A DNA stretch of 64,000 nt, taken from assembly GCA_038380435.1 (NCBI GenBank), contig JAWZYU010000034.1, positions 6,120,704 through 6,184,703 of the forward strand, in the 5' to 3' direction. The translations under genes were made by a program, and so were the position numbers. Source of the stretch: Ryuthela nishihirai. Lineage: Eukaryota; Arthropoda; Arachnida; Araneae; Heptathelidae. The notes below the pieces were generated by a model. It was given only the letters and a program-made list of their open reading frames with translations, was not told where the DNA came from and searched no databases. Below, one piece after another: positions 1-11,272 of the stretch (positions are counted from its first letter, which is position 1; every line of letters starts with the position of its first letter).

Positions 1-2273
1 TCATTTGCCAAAAGGGCTAAATCATCAGCATAATCTAAATCAGAAATTTTCCTATCTCCAGCCCATTTAAGGCCAAAATCTTTCCCTTGAAGTGAATTTC
101 GCATAACATAATCAATAACCAAGCTAAAGAGAAAAGGAGACAAAATGCACCCTTGTCGAACACCAGAAGTAATGCTAAACCAATTGCTACAAGCCTTACC
201 AACTCTCACACACGACTCAGTGTTATTATAGAGAGCTTTCATTATGTTAACTAACTTGTCAGGTATACCATATGATCTCACAATCAACCACAAATTATGA
301 CGATCAACAGAGTCAAAAGCTTTTTTGAAATGAACAAAGCTAGCAACCAAAGGTTTCTGAAACTCTAAACATTTGTCAAGAATCTGCCTAAGTGAAAATA
401 TCTGATCCACACATCCCCTACCACTTCTGAATCCACATTGCTCATCACGCAATTGACTGTCAACCAGACTCTTAATTCTATTAAGCACAATCATGGAAAG
501 AACTTTACCTGGAACAGAGAGTAGGCTAATACCCCTATAGTTATCACAAGAACTGCGATCACCTTTTTTGAAAATAGGAATAACAATAGCTCTGGTAAAA
601 TCCTTAGGAACCATGCCTTTATCATAAAAGATATTCAGAATTTCAGTCATCCAAGTGGTAACTGAAACATTTTCAGCTCTAAGCATTTCTGTAGTAATTT
701 CATCTACCCCTGGGGATTTATGAAGTTTAAGTTTAGAAACAGCCAAAATAACTTCAGATTGTGTTATAGGGCCAACATTAAAGCCACCAATGCATCTATC
801 ATCATTGCAAACAATGGGAATAGAACTAACCGCATTGTTTAGAACATCACTGAAATGATCAGCCCACCTAGCCATGACAGAATCTTCACCTTCTATAACC
901 TTGCCTTGTTTATCCTTCAATCCCTGTATACCTGTCCGTTTTCTACCACACAAAACATTAACTATCTGGTACAGCTCTCTGCTGTTGTGCTGTCTAACTG
1001 CTTCCTCGGCCTTGTCAGCCAAACCATCAAGCCAAAGATTCTTATCAGCAGCTAACTGATCTTTTACACATTTATTAAGTTCTCTGTAATGCTTTCTATT
1101 AGGACTAGTAGGATATTGATTAAGGATATTCCTGCTGTTCTTTCTTTCCGAAATAAGCTCAAGTGCCTTATCACTCAGATAATTCTGTCTCTTCTACTCC
1201 TTTTTTCCTAAAAGAGTACTGTTAGTGTCAAAAAAGGCCTGTTTAAAATGATCCCATTCTTCCTCAACTTCAGTAGTAAGCATACCATGACTATCATAAT
1301 GACTAAGTAACCTATCATGGTAAGCTTTGGCTATAACTGGGTCTTTCAGAGCTTCAGTATTAAAAGCAAATTTTTTAACCTTAGCACAACACTTTTTAAG
1401 TTTAAGTTGCAAGACACTTTTAACAAGGTAATGGTCAGATCCGATTTCAGCTCCCCTATATGCCCTGGTATTTCTAACAGAACTAGCACATTTGCTGTTA
1501 ATTAATATATAATCAATCATATTCCTATGCAGCCCATCAGGTGAAACCCATGTGTACTTATGTATGTCGCGGTGTTTGTAATATGTGTTAGTTATTCTGA
1601 AACCATTGAGTTTACGTACCTGTAGGAGACGTTGCCCATTGCCATTGCAGCTACCAATACCAAAAGAGCCTATTACTCCTCCCCACAGGTCAGAGTCTGT
1701 ACCAACTTTGGCATTGAAGTCACCAAGAACAAGGGTAATATCTCCTTTCTTGACAGAATTCAAAATATCCTGAAGTTGTCCGTAAAACCTATCCTTCTCA
1801 TCCTCATCGGCATCCTCAGTGGGGGCATAACAGTACATAACATTCAAGTCTTGAACGCTTGTCTGAAATTTTGCTGTAAGAAACCTTTCATTAATACACT
1901 GGTATCCTAGAAGAGCATCACTAGCGTGTCTGCTGAGAAACAGACCCACGCCTTGGTGATGTTTCTCATCTTCCTTCCTTGAAAAGAGTAATTTAAGATT
2001 ATTTTTAAGAATCTGACCTTTATCTGTCCATATAGTCTCTTGCAAGCCGAGAATATCTAAATAATAATGATGGAATTCTTGTGTGAGAACATCAAGAGAA
2101 AAAGCTCTGTTCAGAGTCCTCACATTCCAACTACCTATGGAGAGAAAATGGTTAGTGGGATGTTTAAAGAAACTATGTTTATTGAGAGAGGGAATGCCGA
2201 CAATATCAAACAGCCCTCGAATCGCAGACATGGGGCAAAGACCCGTTCCCCCACCACTAAAGGCTGAAGCCAT
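1..2273 (-). pseudogene. LINE ORF: APE endonuclease plus reverse transcriptase, broken
   Basis: The frame opens at 2273 and encodes an endonuclease/exonuclease/phosphatase domain: SWNVRTLN (residues 48-55), GLQET (76-80), GDFNAKVG (184-191) and SDHYLV (279-284) are the usual active-site blocks. A TAG at 1194-1196 stops it after 359 codons. Read past that stop, the same frame stays open to base 1 and encodes a reverse transcriptase with NYRGISLL, FRSGRGCVDQIFSLRQI and, at the window edge, YADD (about 21-33). Motif A reads FVHFKKAFD, with His (plus-strand 330-332) where these enzymes carry the catalytic Asp; the sister copy at 31.6 kb has Asp. The element is therefore inactive twice over. Family: single-ORF APE-type non-LTR retrotransposon of the kind often labelled craniofacial-development-protein-2-like; the clade (RTE-like or Jockey-like) is not settled. 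It continues off the left edge. Confidence 0.9.
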
Positions 2274-2830
2274 CTACACTGGAAGACTTCCTCCAATGTA
2301 GAATTTGACGATGCCAATAGAAGCAAAGAGTTCAGGTGCCTGCGATGACCTCTGCTCAGGATTATCCACCAGCTGATAAACATATCCTGCGAATCTATTC
2401 ACTTGGGGCTGTCAACCCACAAACAAACAGAAAACACAGCGGAAGATTTTCCCTCCACAGAAGCCCACCAGTGCAGCAAAATCAGGATCCATAATCAAGC
2501 TCAGAGCCATATATCTGTCCAGTCCAGTGGGTTTATATGGTCAGCACCAGGACCCTGTGTGGTTGACCACTCCTCAGCAGGGTAGAAAAAAAAGAAAAGT
2601 AGCCATAGTTGTCCAGATCAGTAGGCCACACTAATCTGGCAGCCCTCCCCTTCCGTTCACTTCCACAAGAGAGTATCTCTTTTGAAAGGTACTAACGGGC
2701 TGCACCACGAGAAGGCGGGGTCGGACATTAGGTGCTAGGCCTGGCCGGTTCTATGCATCATCACAGGGGATTGGTGCATAGCTCTCCTTCCAGTGACTAC
2801 CTAGCTACCATTTACGACCATCAATTAACG
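2274..2830 (-). mobile_element. Probable 5' part of the LINE
   Basis: This stretch lies directly upstream of the LINE start codon and is more GC-rich than the DNA beyond about 2830. No coding similarity is visible and the short open frames have no recognisable motif. Calling it the LINE 5' untranslated region is inference from position; the true 5' end and any target duplication were not found. Confidence 0.4.
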
Positions 2831-3307
2831 TTTAAATGACAAACTTCTTGCATCCCTCCAGGCAACAGGGGGACTCTAAAGGCAAACAGGCAACAGGAGT
2901 CAACTGCAGAATGTGGTGTGTTTATTTCCTTTTTGAAACTTGTATTTCAGCAAAAAGCAAAGGAAACATGGAATAAATCTTTTGGATTTGAAGGGGAGAT
3001 CAAAAAGTCTTAGGACTGAATAATAAATTCATGCATTAATAGTTTCTCAACAGAAAGTAGAAACAGTTGAAATATTAAATGTTTGATCAAGAGGGAATCA
3101 AATTCACAACTCTACAATTTCTTAAAAGCGCTTTTTATAGAAAAATGTGATTATTGGCAATCATATTTGAAGATCTGACTGCGGTCTGCCTCAATACCTG
3201 CTTTTGATATTTTTAATATATAATGAGTTATAGAATCTGGAATATTTAACATTTACTTACCTTGTTAACCAAAAATCATTCAAAATTCATATACTGTTCA
3301 ATCATTA
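2831..3307. other. AT-rich spacer, no gene seen
   Basis: AT-rich sequence with no long open frame and no repeat I can match elsewhere in the window. Confidence 0.5.
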
Positions 3308-3391
3308 GATCTTCTACTGTGGCATATAAACTGACAGGCTCCTGTCAGACCTCTGTGGCAAGCAGCTGCTTGAGGAGGTATTATTTTTTAC
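3308..3391 (+). mobile_element. SINE A, 3' body fragment
   Basis: Carries the SINE A body: the hairpin CTGACAGGCTCCTGTCAG, then GGCAAGCAGCTGCTTGAGG and a T-rich tail. The tRNA-like head is missing. The flank 3392-3900 is AT-rich with no feature seen. Confidence 0.8.
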
Positions 3392-3904
3392 AGAATGTTT
3401 CTTTTTCATTTTAATATGTTGCAATAATTTTTCAGGTTTTAATTGAGTACATTTTCCAGCTTACAAAATTATTTGGATACTGAACAATTATTTGTGAATA
3501 ATTCTACATTTAAAGAGATTTGATAGAGACCTCAAGTATAACTATAGTCATATTGTGTCCATATTAATATTACTTAAGATGTTACTGATATCTGAATATG
3601 ACTCCATATTCAAATAACATGAAACGTTTTTTCTGTTCAGTACCTACGTATAGATATAATGTTTAGACAACAATATAAAAGAATTTCCACATTTTATTAA
3701 CAGAATGCTAACTTTTGAAGCTGTCTAACTTGAAATATTAAACTTTATGGTAAAATGCTACAACAAAACAAAAAAGAAGATCTACATTTAGTGGAGCTAA
3801 TTCTTAAAATTCAATAATATTCTCTTATTATTTAAGGAGTTTCGTATGCTGGAATATTTAACAGAAACAATGGGTAAGGAACTTATACATATATACACTG
3901 CACG

Positions 3905-5060
3905 ATATTGAAATTGCCCTAACCAGAAGGAGTGAGGGAATAGGGGTGAAATGTAGCACACACATAGCAATATATATTGGCATACCATGATCTAATTTGC
4001 AACCACTTACAGTGGTTAGAAGATGAGATCATGCAACACAATGTGACTGCCTCAGTAGGTGGTTGCACGCCGTGAACGGCAATACAGGCAGTAATACGGC
4101 GTGGCATGGAGTCATACAGTCGACGGATATGGTCCTGAGGAATTGCACACCAAGCAGCGTTGACTTGCTCCCATAATTCATCGAGAATTTGCGCCAGCCG
4201 CTGAGAGGTTTGCAAACGTCGTCCAATGTGATCCCACAGATTTTCTCTTGGGGATATATCTGGAGATCGTGTTGGCCACGGTAATACTTGAACATGTTGT
4301 AAACATTGTCTGGAGATCGTAGCAGTGTACACAGGCTTTGTCATGCTGGAAAATGGGCTGCTGCCTGCCTCCCAAGAACGGTAACAAAACGGGCTGTTGC
4401 ATGCTCCCAGAAATGATAACAAAACGGCCTGCAGAACCGTGATAACATATCGTGCAGCTGTCAGTGTTCCCGTGATGCGGATAAGAGGTGACCTGCTGTC
4501 ATATCCAACAGCATCCCATGCCATTATGTCTGGCTGAGGGGTGGTGTGCCAGTCACGAAACAAAAGCTGGATCCATCCTCTTGCCATACATGGACCCATC
4601 GATAGTCAGCTCCCAGACAAAAATGGGATTCTTCACTAAACACAACAGTGTTCAATTCATGGCCCAGTTCGCACGACTTCGACACCAAGCCAGACGAGCG
4701 CTGCAATGGTTTACAGTCAATGGCAGTGGACGTAATGGTTGCCCAGAGCACAGGTGTGCCTCATGTAACCTTCGGTTTACCATTCAGGTGGTTGTGGGGA
4801 CATCCATGGTTGCTGACACAGTCCGTTGAATATCGCCTGCAGTGCTCTGGGGTGACGAACGAGCATGTCGAACAATGTGCCTATCAAGCAGGGCTGACGT
4901 CTGTCGGATGGTACCACTCCCTCTGTGACACATGCTAGAACCTTCATTTCGCCACTGTTGCCAACGGCATTCAACAGTTCGTGCATCCCGATGAACATGG
5001 ACAGCGACACAACCTGTAGTCCATCCAGCTTCACATAGGCTTATAATTCATCTCTCTCAA
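3905..5060 (-). pseudogene. Tc1/mariner transposase relic
   Basis: Pieces of one Tc1-type DDE transposase lie in order on the minus strand but in different frames. They include an amino-terminal segment (4777-5034), VVFSEESHF with a VWQEDG block (4524-4751; the usual first catalytic Asp reads Glu), MAWDAVGYDSRSPL (near 4500), FQHDKACVH (4178-4402; second Asp kept) and LPWPTRSPDISPRENLWDHI (about 4215-4275; third acidic residue kept). The switching of frames and the altered catalytic residue show a dead copy. The product would have been a cut-and-paste transposase acting on TA-flanked inverted repeats. I could not place the terminal inverted repeats, so the ends are approximate. Confidence 0.88.
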
Positions 5061-5774
5061 ACGCATCTAAATGTTAATAAACATGATGATGGCGTGTACC
5101 AGGCATTTTCGGCCTTCGCTGAACAATTTCTAAGCAGAATTCTAATCTCAACCATTCCAGCACCGAATCTCAACCTTTCGCACAACTTCCAGCTGCATAA
5201 ACACAATACCATCCCTGTTTCTTCTTGCACCTTTTCTCTTGAGTCACACACATCATTGGCTCTGGATTATCACCATTTGCACACCTCAACTGCTCACATC
5301 CACCCTTCTATTTGCATGTTTGTACATGTTCTTCTGGGTGGGGCACTTTCAATGTCAAGCAGTGTATATGCATACGCATATCTAGAAATTAAAATAACTC
5401 CCAATCGATATATGCGATATTACAAAACGTTTTCCGACATTTGCATGTTATGCGAATAGAGTCATATTCAGAGATCCCTAAATGTAAAAATAATATTTTT
5501 CCTGGAAAATGTCACTGAGTATAAATTAAGGATCTCAATGAAATCTCTCTGAAGCTCAATTTTCAGCAATATTCTTTTGATATTTAAAGAGTTTTGGAGC
5601 CCAAAGCATTTAAAATCAGCGTCACCGAACATAACAATTTACTTCCAAAAGCCCATTAAAACACAAATTATATTTGTTACAACAAGCCGCTTACTGAAAT
5701 AAATGCAAATTTAGATGTTGGTGTAATGATTCTTGCAGTTAATTAATTATCAGTCCAGTAATTAATATTCAACG
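5061..5774. other. Spacer, no gene seen
   Basis: Contains a 121-codon open frame (5094-5459) with no recognisable motif and ordinary AT-rich flanks; I do not consider it coding. No repeat was matched here. Confidence 0.45.
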
Positions 5775-5895
5775 GATCCCCTTCCCTTGCCCTGAGAAGG
5801 TTAGAGGAGGGGACCCACTGGAGAGTTCGGAGAAAGGACTTAGTCTCCTGTCAAGGCCATCCAGCGTGTTCTTTAACGTGCAGAGGGTATGATTA
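5775..5895 (-). mobile_element. SINE B, 3' fragment
   Basis: Reverse complement of the SINE B middle and 3' body: the ACGTTAAAGAACACGCTGGA block and the segment resembling GGACCCACTGG. The tRNA-like head is absent. The flank 5896-6170 shows no feature. Confidence 0.75.
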
Positions 5896-6170
5896 CCTTC
5901 ATACGAAAATTTTTAGAACGAATTTAAGAGCAGAGTTTGCTGTTAAACGTATCCAACTTAATAACTGTAAAAATTTGAGGAAAATTGTTGAAAATCGAGA
6001 ATTAGAAGGATTTGAGGGAATCTTCAATTTATCTCGAGTGACGTTTTCCCGTAAAAAAAATCATTTTCAAATTTAGGGAGCTCTGAATGTTACTTTCTAT
6101 TCACATAATAATATGGAAGTGTCAGGAAAACGTTTTGGAGCATAGAATATTTTTATTTTAGTTACGAGGG

Positions 6171-6545
6171 CCGGGGGGGGGGGGGGGCGGTGCTGAGTCG
6201 GTAGCGCACCAAGCTCCTAATCGTCAGTTCCCGGTTCGAGCTCTACCTTGGTCAAGCGTTGAGATTTACAGCCTTGAAACTCTCCTCCCTTTCCTGGTCA
6301 GTAGCGGACACCGAGAGTCAAAGAAAGGCAGCCGTCCGTCGGATGGGACGTTAAGCCATGGCATCGCATGCGGGAGATCCATACCTTGTGCACGTGAAAC
6401 AACACACTGGATGGTCATGACGGGAGGCTTCCACCTGCCTCCTAACAGCTGTTTACTGCACGCCCTTCCCCCAACCTTCCCTGAGCCTTTTCGGGGCTCA
6501 GGGAAAAAAGCCTTTCGGGGCTTTTTTTTGCCTGAGCCTTTTCAA
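6171..6545 (+). mobile_element. SINE B copy, 3' end rearranged
   Basis: Begins at a run of about 15 G. The A box (GAGTCGGTAGCGCACC) and B box (GGTTCGAGCTC) of the tRNA-like head are visible, then the conserved GTCCGTCGGATGGGACGTTA block. The last 80 bp is scrambled: CTGAGCC TTTTCGG GGCTCAG forms a small inverted repeat and short direct repeats follow. Confidence 0.85.
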
Positions 6546-7032
6546 CCAATTCGGTGCAGTTTAATAAGGATATTATACTGCCCTATAAAAGAATTAAATA
6601 TTACTTAAATCATTAGGCAAACTTTTAAAAATGAAGATTTATTTTATTCCTTGGTTTGGAACAATATTTATTAGCTTAGTTTTTATTTATTACTGTTTTG
6701 AAATATTACATCTTCTATTTAAGTAATGAACGAATAGTGTTGAAAATCGAGATTTAAATATGCAGATTTGATCATGTTCTTTATTTTATTCTCAGTCACA
6801 TTTTTTCCATTAAATACACATTTTAGAAGTTACAGAACTTCGCAGTTAGATTCCCATTGACATAACCTGGAAATTCTTTGATATACACTGCCCTGCCAAA
6901 ATAATATATATATATATATGTAATAAAATATATTTTTATACATTTTTATATAATGTTATTTTACTATTTTAATATACCTATAATAGAAATAAGGAGAAAA
7001 TTGGGACTAGATTATTACAATAAGAATGGGAA
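6546..7032. other. AT-rich spacer with TA microsatellite
   Basis: A short TA-rich run sits near 6902-6925. No gene or other repeat is visible. Confidence 0.5.
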
Positions 7033-7858
7033 CTTATTTTTGTTGGGGGAGGGTGGGTTAATAAAAACTGATATAATGAAATAGAAAATTCTACAATTCA
7101 GTGAAAATATTATTTAAAAAAATATTTCACAATTTTTTGTAGTTCTTTTGAAAAACGAGCTCATGTCATCGTTTTGTTGTTTGTTTTCTCCGTTTGTAGA
7201 CATTCAACTTTTTTGTTTTAAGAGATAAATTTAAAATTCTTCTTCAATTGGATAGGTAAATCATATGATTCGCCTTTCAGAAACTTCCAAAGGTGTTAAT
7301 AGTGCCCGCGAACTGTGAAAAGTTTTTGAATTTTCGTAGTTTGAATTTCTATCGTTAGAGGCCGTTAAATAGGCCGCGCAAAAGTTCCGATCATAGGTAA
7401 AACAACCCAATCGACCCTTATGTGACCTTGAACACAAAACCATAACGGAAATTTCTTAACCGTCCTGAGTTCTACGACCATAAATAACTCGACACACCAA
7501 TTCACTTACTAGCAGATAGATACATAGACAAACTCGAGGTATTCGAAGGATCAGAAATACAGTGCCGTTTCCAAGATTAGAAACCAGCAGACATCATTGG
7601 GAATTTCAAACTCCCACGTGGATCGAAATTCGACCTCTGGTCGACTTCAACGGATTGGTGTATCCAGAATTCCGCAACTCTTCAGAGATGCAGGACTCGA
7701 ATACCCCTGTACATGATGTTCCACGATCCTGTTAGGGTAGTTATTATTATTATTAGAGTTTGACTGAAATATGATCTCTAAATGGAGACGTCGGATCCAA
7801 TTTTTCATAAGCTTTCTAAGATCTACGACAAGAAATATCCTCGTTGGCAGGGGAGGTA

Positions 7859-8168
7859 CAGTCGCTCAAAAAATATCCGAACACTCTGTTTGATTACAGA
7901 ATTTAGAAAAAATATCTGGCAACGATTTTTTTCGAAATTAAAAATCTGGCAACCTTCGTGTACGTACACGAAAGTTGCCAGACCACTAATTTCTAAAAAA
8001 AATTGTTGTCAGATATTTTTTCTGAATTCTGTAATCAACCATATATATATACCCCCTCAAGCAGCTGCTTGCCACAGAGGTCTGACAGGAGCCTGTCAGT
8101 TTATATGCCAAAGTAGAAGATCTGTGAGGATGGCAGCCATAGCGTTCGGATACTTTTTTGAGCGACTG
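7859..8168. mobile_element. Palindromic TA-flanked MITE carrying a SINE A tail
   Basis: Bounded by TA on both sides (7857-7858 and 8169-8170). Termini are CAGTCGCTCAAAAAA and TTTTTTGAGCGACTG. The element is nearly a perfect palindrome centred near GTGTACGTACAC at about 7960. TA target sites and this terminal repeat fit a Tc1/mariner-type non-autonomous element. A truncated SINE A (8041-8136, minus) sits in the right arm, flanked by a short repeat of CCATA. Confidence 0.85.
8041..8136 (-). mobile_element. SINE A 3' body inside the MITE
   Basis: Shows the body hairpin (CTGACAGGAGCCTGTCAG on this strand) and CAAGCAGCTGCTTGCC. The head is missing. CCATA precedes and follows the insert, which is consistent with a target-site duplication in the MITE arm. 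Confidence 0.8.
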
Positions 8169-8428
8169 TACGTCCCTGCCTACGGGGTGTCATCAATACC
8201 CATCCAATTCAACAGGAATTTTAAATTAATTTGTTAAAACTAAAAAGATGAAAGTGTACAGACAGATAAAACAAACAAAATGATGACATTAGTTCGTTTG
8301 AAAAACGAACTACAAAACAAAAATTGCAAAAATATTTGTGAAATAATGTTATTAATGAATTGTGTAGAATTTCCTTTTTCATTATCTCTGGTTTTTCATT
8401 AACCCACCCTCCCTCAATAAAAATAAGC

Positions 8429-9354
8429 CCGCTGAGAACCCTGTCGTCTTCTACTAAATATCGAACTCGTCTGTCTGCTCTGAACTCCAAAACAATTGTT
8501 TTTATTTCGTTCAGTTTAAAAATATTAAAAAGAAATTGAACAATAACAGTTGGAAGTTTTATACAGCTTTATCTTAGCCCCATATGTTATTCTGACACTA
8601 AAAATATATTAAAACAACAATTATAAAATCTCATATAGAATATCATTTTAATCTTTCCTGTTCAGTGGAATGTTTTAGTAACTGGGAAACCCTACTCAAG
8701 GCTTATTCTCAGACCGCCCCGAACTAAATTCTAGGTACGTCCTTGCCCTTAGGCATCAAATTAACTCTCTAAAAGTGGTAAATTAAAATTTAATTTTTGA
8801 TCTCGAAGCCCCAACACACAAAGAATCCGAGATTTTTAAAGCTTCTGGAATCTGTGATCCGAAGTACTCCTATATACCAATATTCACATTTCTAGCACTT
8901 TCACGTCAAGCTTTGATCTCTGCTTCACCTCTCTCTGACTTTGAAGGACAGGTCGAAGATCGAATTTCGGATTTTTTCTCCCGAGAACTACGATCTGAAT
9001 TACCCCTAAGTGCAGATTTTCAGAGCTTTACAACCTCTGCATGATGGTCGTAATTAGCGTCATCCTTTGTCATGCACTAACTCATAATCAGCTAATTTTT
9101 AATTGTCAACTGAAATTCACGAAATAATTGTCTATAAGAAAATATATAGGTAAAAAACATATCCTATTAAAGTATTCCGATCGAGAATGATCGCTGAAAA
9201 TAAGGCAAAAATCTAGCGAATTTCTGTGATCCTTTTCTTATTTGGAAAGAAATTCCTGTGATCCTAATTAAACCAAAAAGAAAAATCCGTTTTAATGTCC
9301 CCTAAACAGCGTCATGGGCCTACTTTTCCACTGTTCAATTCTAAAAAACTGGTT
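8429..9354. other. Spacer, no gene seen
   Basis: AT-rich sequence without a coding frame or a repeat I can match. Confidence 0.5.
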
Positions 9355-9792
9355 TTTTGGGACCTAGAATTTCAGTTGTGAGCCAAAAAAAATAGTGCCA
9401 CTCGGAGGTGGTGTTGATGGTGGATATCCCGCCTGGATCGTAATCTGCAGTTCCCAAATTGGAGTCCCAGCTGGGCGAATGTTGAGACTTATGTCCGCAA
9501 AACTTCCCACACTTCCCTCGGTCAGGAGGGGACACTGATGAGCTTGGAAAGGCAACTGTCCGTCGGATGGGACGTTAAGCCGTAGCCAAGTGAACCTGAG
9601 AGCCATAACCTGTGCACGTTAAAGAGCTCGTTAGGTGAACTTTACGGGAAACGACCATCTGTCTCGTAACAACTGTCCAATGATTCCCCTCCCTCCAAAC
9701 CTGCTCTGAACCCTCAGAGTCCTTGCGACCTGACCATTTGGACCATTGTGAGCAAAAAAAAGTGCCGCTCAGAGATAAAACAATTCAACCCT
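9355..9792 (+). mobile_element. SINE B, two pieces head to tail
   Basis: The first piece (about 9355-9412) is a SINE B 3' end (a GGGACCT-like start, then AAAATAGTGCCACTCGGAGG). It is followed by the head and body of a second copy (about 9425-9792), recognisable by TCGTAATCTGCAGTT, GTCCCAGCTGGG, CCGTCGGATGGGACGTTAAG and AAAGTGCCGCTCAGAG. The A and B boxes are worn. Confidence 0.8.
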
Positions 9793-10520
9793 TTCCTGTA
9801 TCTACATCTGAGCCGTTAAGTCCTAGTGACTTCATTTGACCAGTGAAGGTAAAAAAAAAAAATCATGCTGACAATTAATACAACCCAACCAAAAAATAAT
9901 AATTAAGACCTTTCATTTTGAAATCAATAGGATATGAATGATATAATAATAATTTAACGATTTGTTTCCATTTTGAAAGTTTTTAGAAAAAAAAATTCGA
10001 AAAAATGTTTTTTTTATTTATTATTTTTATTCCAACGTTAATCTAAATATTTCAATTGATTTCTTCAAATCATACGGAAGCCCGAATAATTCAAAAACAC
10101 GAATATTCTAATTCACGCAATTGACCAACAATATCAGTGTAGAACAATGTCACGTAACAGCCAACAGATCCATTATTAGAATGCGATCACACTGTGTCGT
10201 AACGCAAGAATTACAATCAGAGAATATCCGTTTTCAGAGCGGCGGCAATCATTCAGCCTAAGATGAGACTGCGCAGTTGACGCTTTCGAAAATTCTCGTA
10301 TATCATTGGTTCACTAACAGGAAAAGCGATCGTGTCGACCTATATGACCTATGAGAATTTTCAAGACGTTAATTGAGCACTCTTCGCCCCCCCCCCCCCC
10401 AACCTAACGTGACCCGAGCCGTTGGTCTACTTTGGTTGTTTTACCTGTCAATGGCACTTTAGTTCGCGTAATGAGCTAAATGATCAGGTCAGAAGACCCA
10501 GGGCTGGATCTGGGGGGACC
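9793..10520. other. Spacer with C homopolymer, no gene seen
   Basis: Contains a run of about 14 C near 10387-10400. No coding frame or matched repeat. Confidence 0.5.
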
Positions 10521-10760
10521 GTGCCTTGACGTATCCTCTGACGTGCGACCGTGCCTTGACGTGTCCTCTGACGTGCGACCGTGCCTTGACGTGTCCTGTG
10601 ACGTGCGACCGTGCCTTGACGTGTCCTGTGACGTGCGACCGTGCCTTGACGTGTCCTGTGACGTGCGACCGTGCCTTGACGTGTCCTGTGACGTGCGACC
10701 GTGCCTTGACGTGTCCTGTGACGTGCGACCGTGCCCTGACGTGTCCTCTGATGTGCGACC
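10521..10760. repeat. 30-bp GC-rich minisatellite, 8 units
   Basis: Eight head-to-tail 30-bp units of the type GTGCCTTGAC-GTGTCCTGTG-ACGTGCGACC. The middle five are nearly identical and the outer ones differ by a few bases (GTATCCTCTG first, ATGTGCG last). The period is a multiple of three and stop-free, which explains the open frames on both strands here; I do not regard any as a gene. Confidence 0.95.
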
Positions 10761-10889
10761 GTGGCTTCACACGGACCATGACCTGAAGTTCCTTCCGATG
10801 CTTATTACAGGTATGTAAATAAGTGCAAACTGTTTTAGTAGGAGCTGCAACTTTTTTTGCATACAATGTACTTAGTGATCAGATGATAA

Positions 10890-11272
10890 GGACCGCAAAG
10901 GTTCAGAGAAGGTTGGATGAAGGGAAACCACTGGGTAGCTGTTAGGATACAGATGGTAGCTCCCGTCAAGGCCATCCAACATGGTCTATAACATTTGTTC
11001 TGTTATTCTATAGCATGCACAGTGTATGGCTTTTCATGCATATACCCATGTGCATGAAAGCCATACACTGTGCATGCTATAGAATAACATAACAAATGTT
11101 ATGTCATTTGACGGATGGCGGCCTTTCCAATCCGATCGGTGTCCCCCTATTGACAAAGGGCAGAGCGGGGAGTTTTGCGGAGATAAATCTCAACTCTGAC
11201 CCAGGTAGGACTCGAACCTGGTAAATTTAGATTATGAGCCTGACACTTCACAGACTGAGCCACCACCAACCC
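10890..11272 (-). mobile_element. SINE B with an internal fold-back
   Basis: Read on the minus strand it starts at a worn tRNA-like head (near 11272; B box as CTCGAACCTGG) and ends at 10890. In the middle, 10990-11040 and 11051-11100 are reverse complements (51 and 50 bp, one substitution and one 1-bp gap) around a 10-bp spacer. The left arm is ordinary SINE B sequence (TGTGCATGC, GTATGGC); the right arm is an inverted second copy of it. Confidence 0.85.

Larger units (their letters stand above)
7033..8428. repeat. Long inverted repeat (fold-back) with ~230-bp arms
   Basis: The left arm (about 7033-7257) and right arm (about 8198-8428) are diverged reverse complements. Shared blocks, in order inward, are GGGAGGGTGGGTTAAT, a block ending near TTTTGTAGTTC, a GAAAAACGA/CAAACGAAC block, and AATTGGATAGGTA/AATTGGATGGGTA. 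A third relative of the same block lies near 62710-62900, so this is a dispersed family. The 0.9-kb core holds a palindromic MITE (7859-8168) and a TTA microsatellite (7741-7757). No transposase is visible, so it is either a non-autonomous fold-back transposon or two inverted copies of a dispersed repeat. Confidence 0.6.

Noticed and set aside
5094..5459. 121-codon open frame
   Set aside because: No motif, low-complexity composition, no supporting signals.
10480..10866. Open frames of 86-125 codons on both strands
   Set aside because: Produced by a 30-bp (multiple of three) stop-free minisatellite; no unique protein sequence.
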